Source: Kroppenstedtia guangzhouensis (GTDB lineage: Bacteria > Bacillota > Bacilli > Thermoactinomycetales > DSM-45169). Taken from it: DNA of 64,000 bases. The position numbers and the translations under genes were made by a program. This document shows, piece by piece, positions 63,863-64,000 of the stretch. Each line of letters opens with the position of its first letter. The first letter of the stretch is position 1. Location: contig NZ_BMEX01000001.1 of assembly GCF_014637345.1 (NCBI RefSeq), forward strand, positions 372,001 to 436,000, read 5' to 3'. A model generated the notes under the pieces. That model worked only from the letters and a program-made list of their open reading frames with translations, made no database searches and was not told the DNA's origin.

Positions 63863-64000
63863 ATAATACAATTGGAGTGCATCTAAAATCCTTAAATTGG
63901 TTTGGAAAGATGCTTGCTCAGGGATGTGTAAGTGCCCACTGTTGAACCGGGCGGGAGCTTTATCATAGGATTGGTGTTCTCTGATATGGGATGGGTGCGC
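63863..64000 (+). other. Right-end spacer, no gene seen
   Basis: 138 nt after the last ATPase gene. No hairpin with a T-run, promoter or start with a good ribosome-binding site was found. In B. subtilis rny follows the recA region; whether it does here lies outside the window. Confidence 0.4.

Overview
The window is a chromosomal core segment from a GC-rich, endospore-forming member of the Bacillales. Spore genes present include dpaA/dpaB, a SpoIIIE-type translocase, ylxY, ymxH, tepA, ylzJ and ymfJ. Gene order follows the Bacillus subtilis hslV-to-recA backbone, with some clear differences. The flagellar/chemotaxis block that B. subtilis carries between codY and rpsB is absent, and proS is missing between rseP and polC. 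A Thermoactinomycetaceae-like host (Kroppenstedtia/Desmospora type) is my best guess; it is an inference from gene content and composition, not a database result.

Layout. 1-2383: end of hslV, hslU, codY. 2425-5422: rpsB, tsf, pyrH, frr. 5684-9915: uppS, cdsA, dxr, rseP. 10009-14298: polC, then a 587-nt spacer holding an inverted repeat and a hairpin leader. 14886-23302: rimP, nusA, ylxR, ylxQ, infB, ylxP, rbfA, nrnA, truB, ribF, rpsO, the translation and RNA-maturation operon. 23407-34045: pnp, ylxY, an M16 protease, dut, ymxH, dpaA, dpaB, asd, dapG, dapA, which link RNA decay, spore dipicolinate and the lysine/diaminopimelate pathway. 34253-40998: RNase J, an opposite-strand MurF-like ligase, tepA, ylzJ, spoIIIE. 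41185-45853: a nucleoside-type ABC importer. 46010-50742: M16 pair ymfF/ymfH, ymfI, ymfJ, ymfK. 50791-54346: three consecutive RodZ-like genes, the first with a 36-bp minisatellite. 54689-58180: pgsA, cinA and a DEAD-box helicase. 58190-58501 (minus): a MIP18/DUF59 protein. 58749-63862: recA, recX and a four-gene Mre11/Rad50-like set in which the Rad50-like ATPase is split over three overlapping reading frames.

The most unusual parts are the split Mre11/Rad50-like operon behind recA-recX, the rodZ triplication with its repeat linker, the opposite-strand MurF-like gene between rnjB and tepA, a perfect 20-nt palindrome on the rnjB -35 box, and a full match to the sigma-G consensus ahead of ymfJ. 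I saw no tRNA, rRNA, CRISPR array, intact insertion sequence or prophage. All start sites were chosen by Shine-Dalgarno spacing and remembered family lengths; several use TTG or GTG. Promoters, terminators and hairpins were found by eye and not scored.
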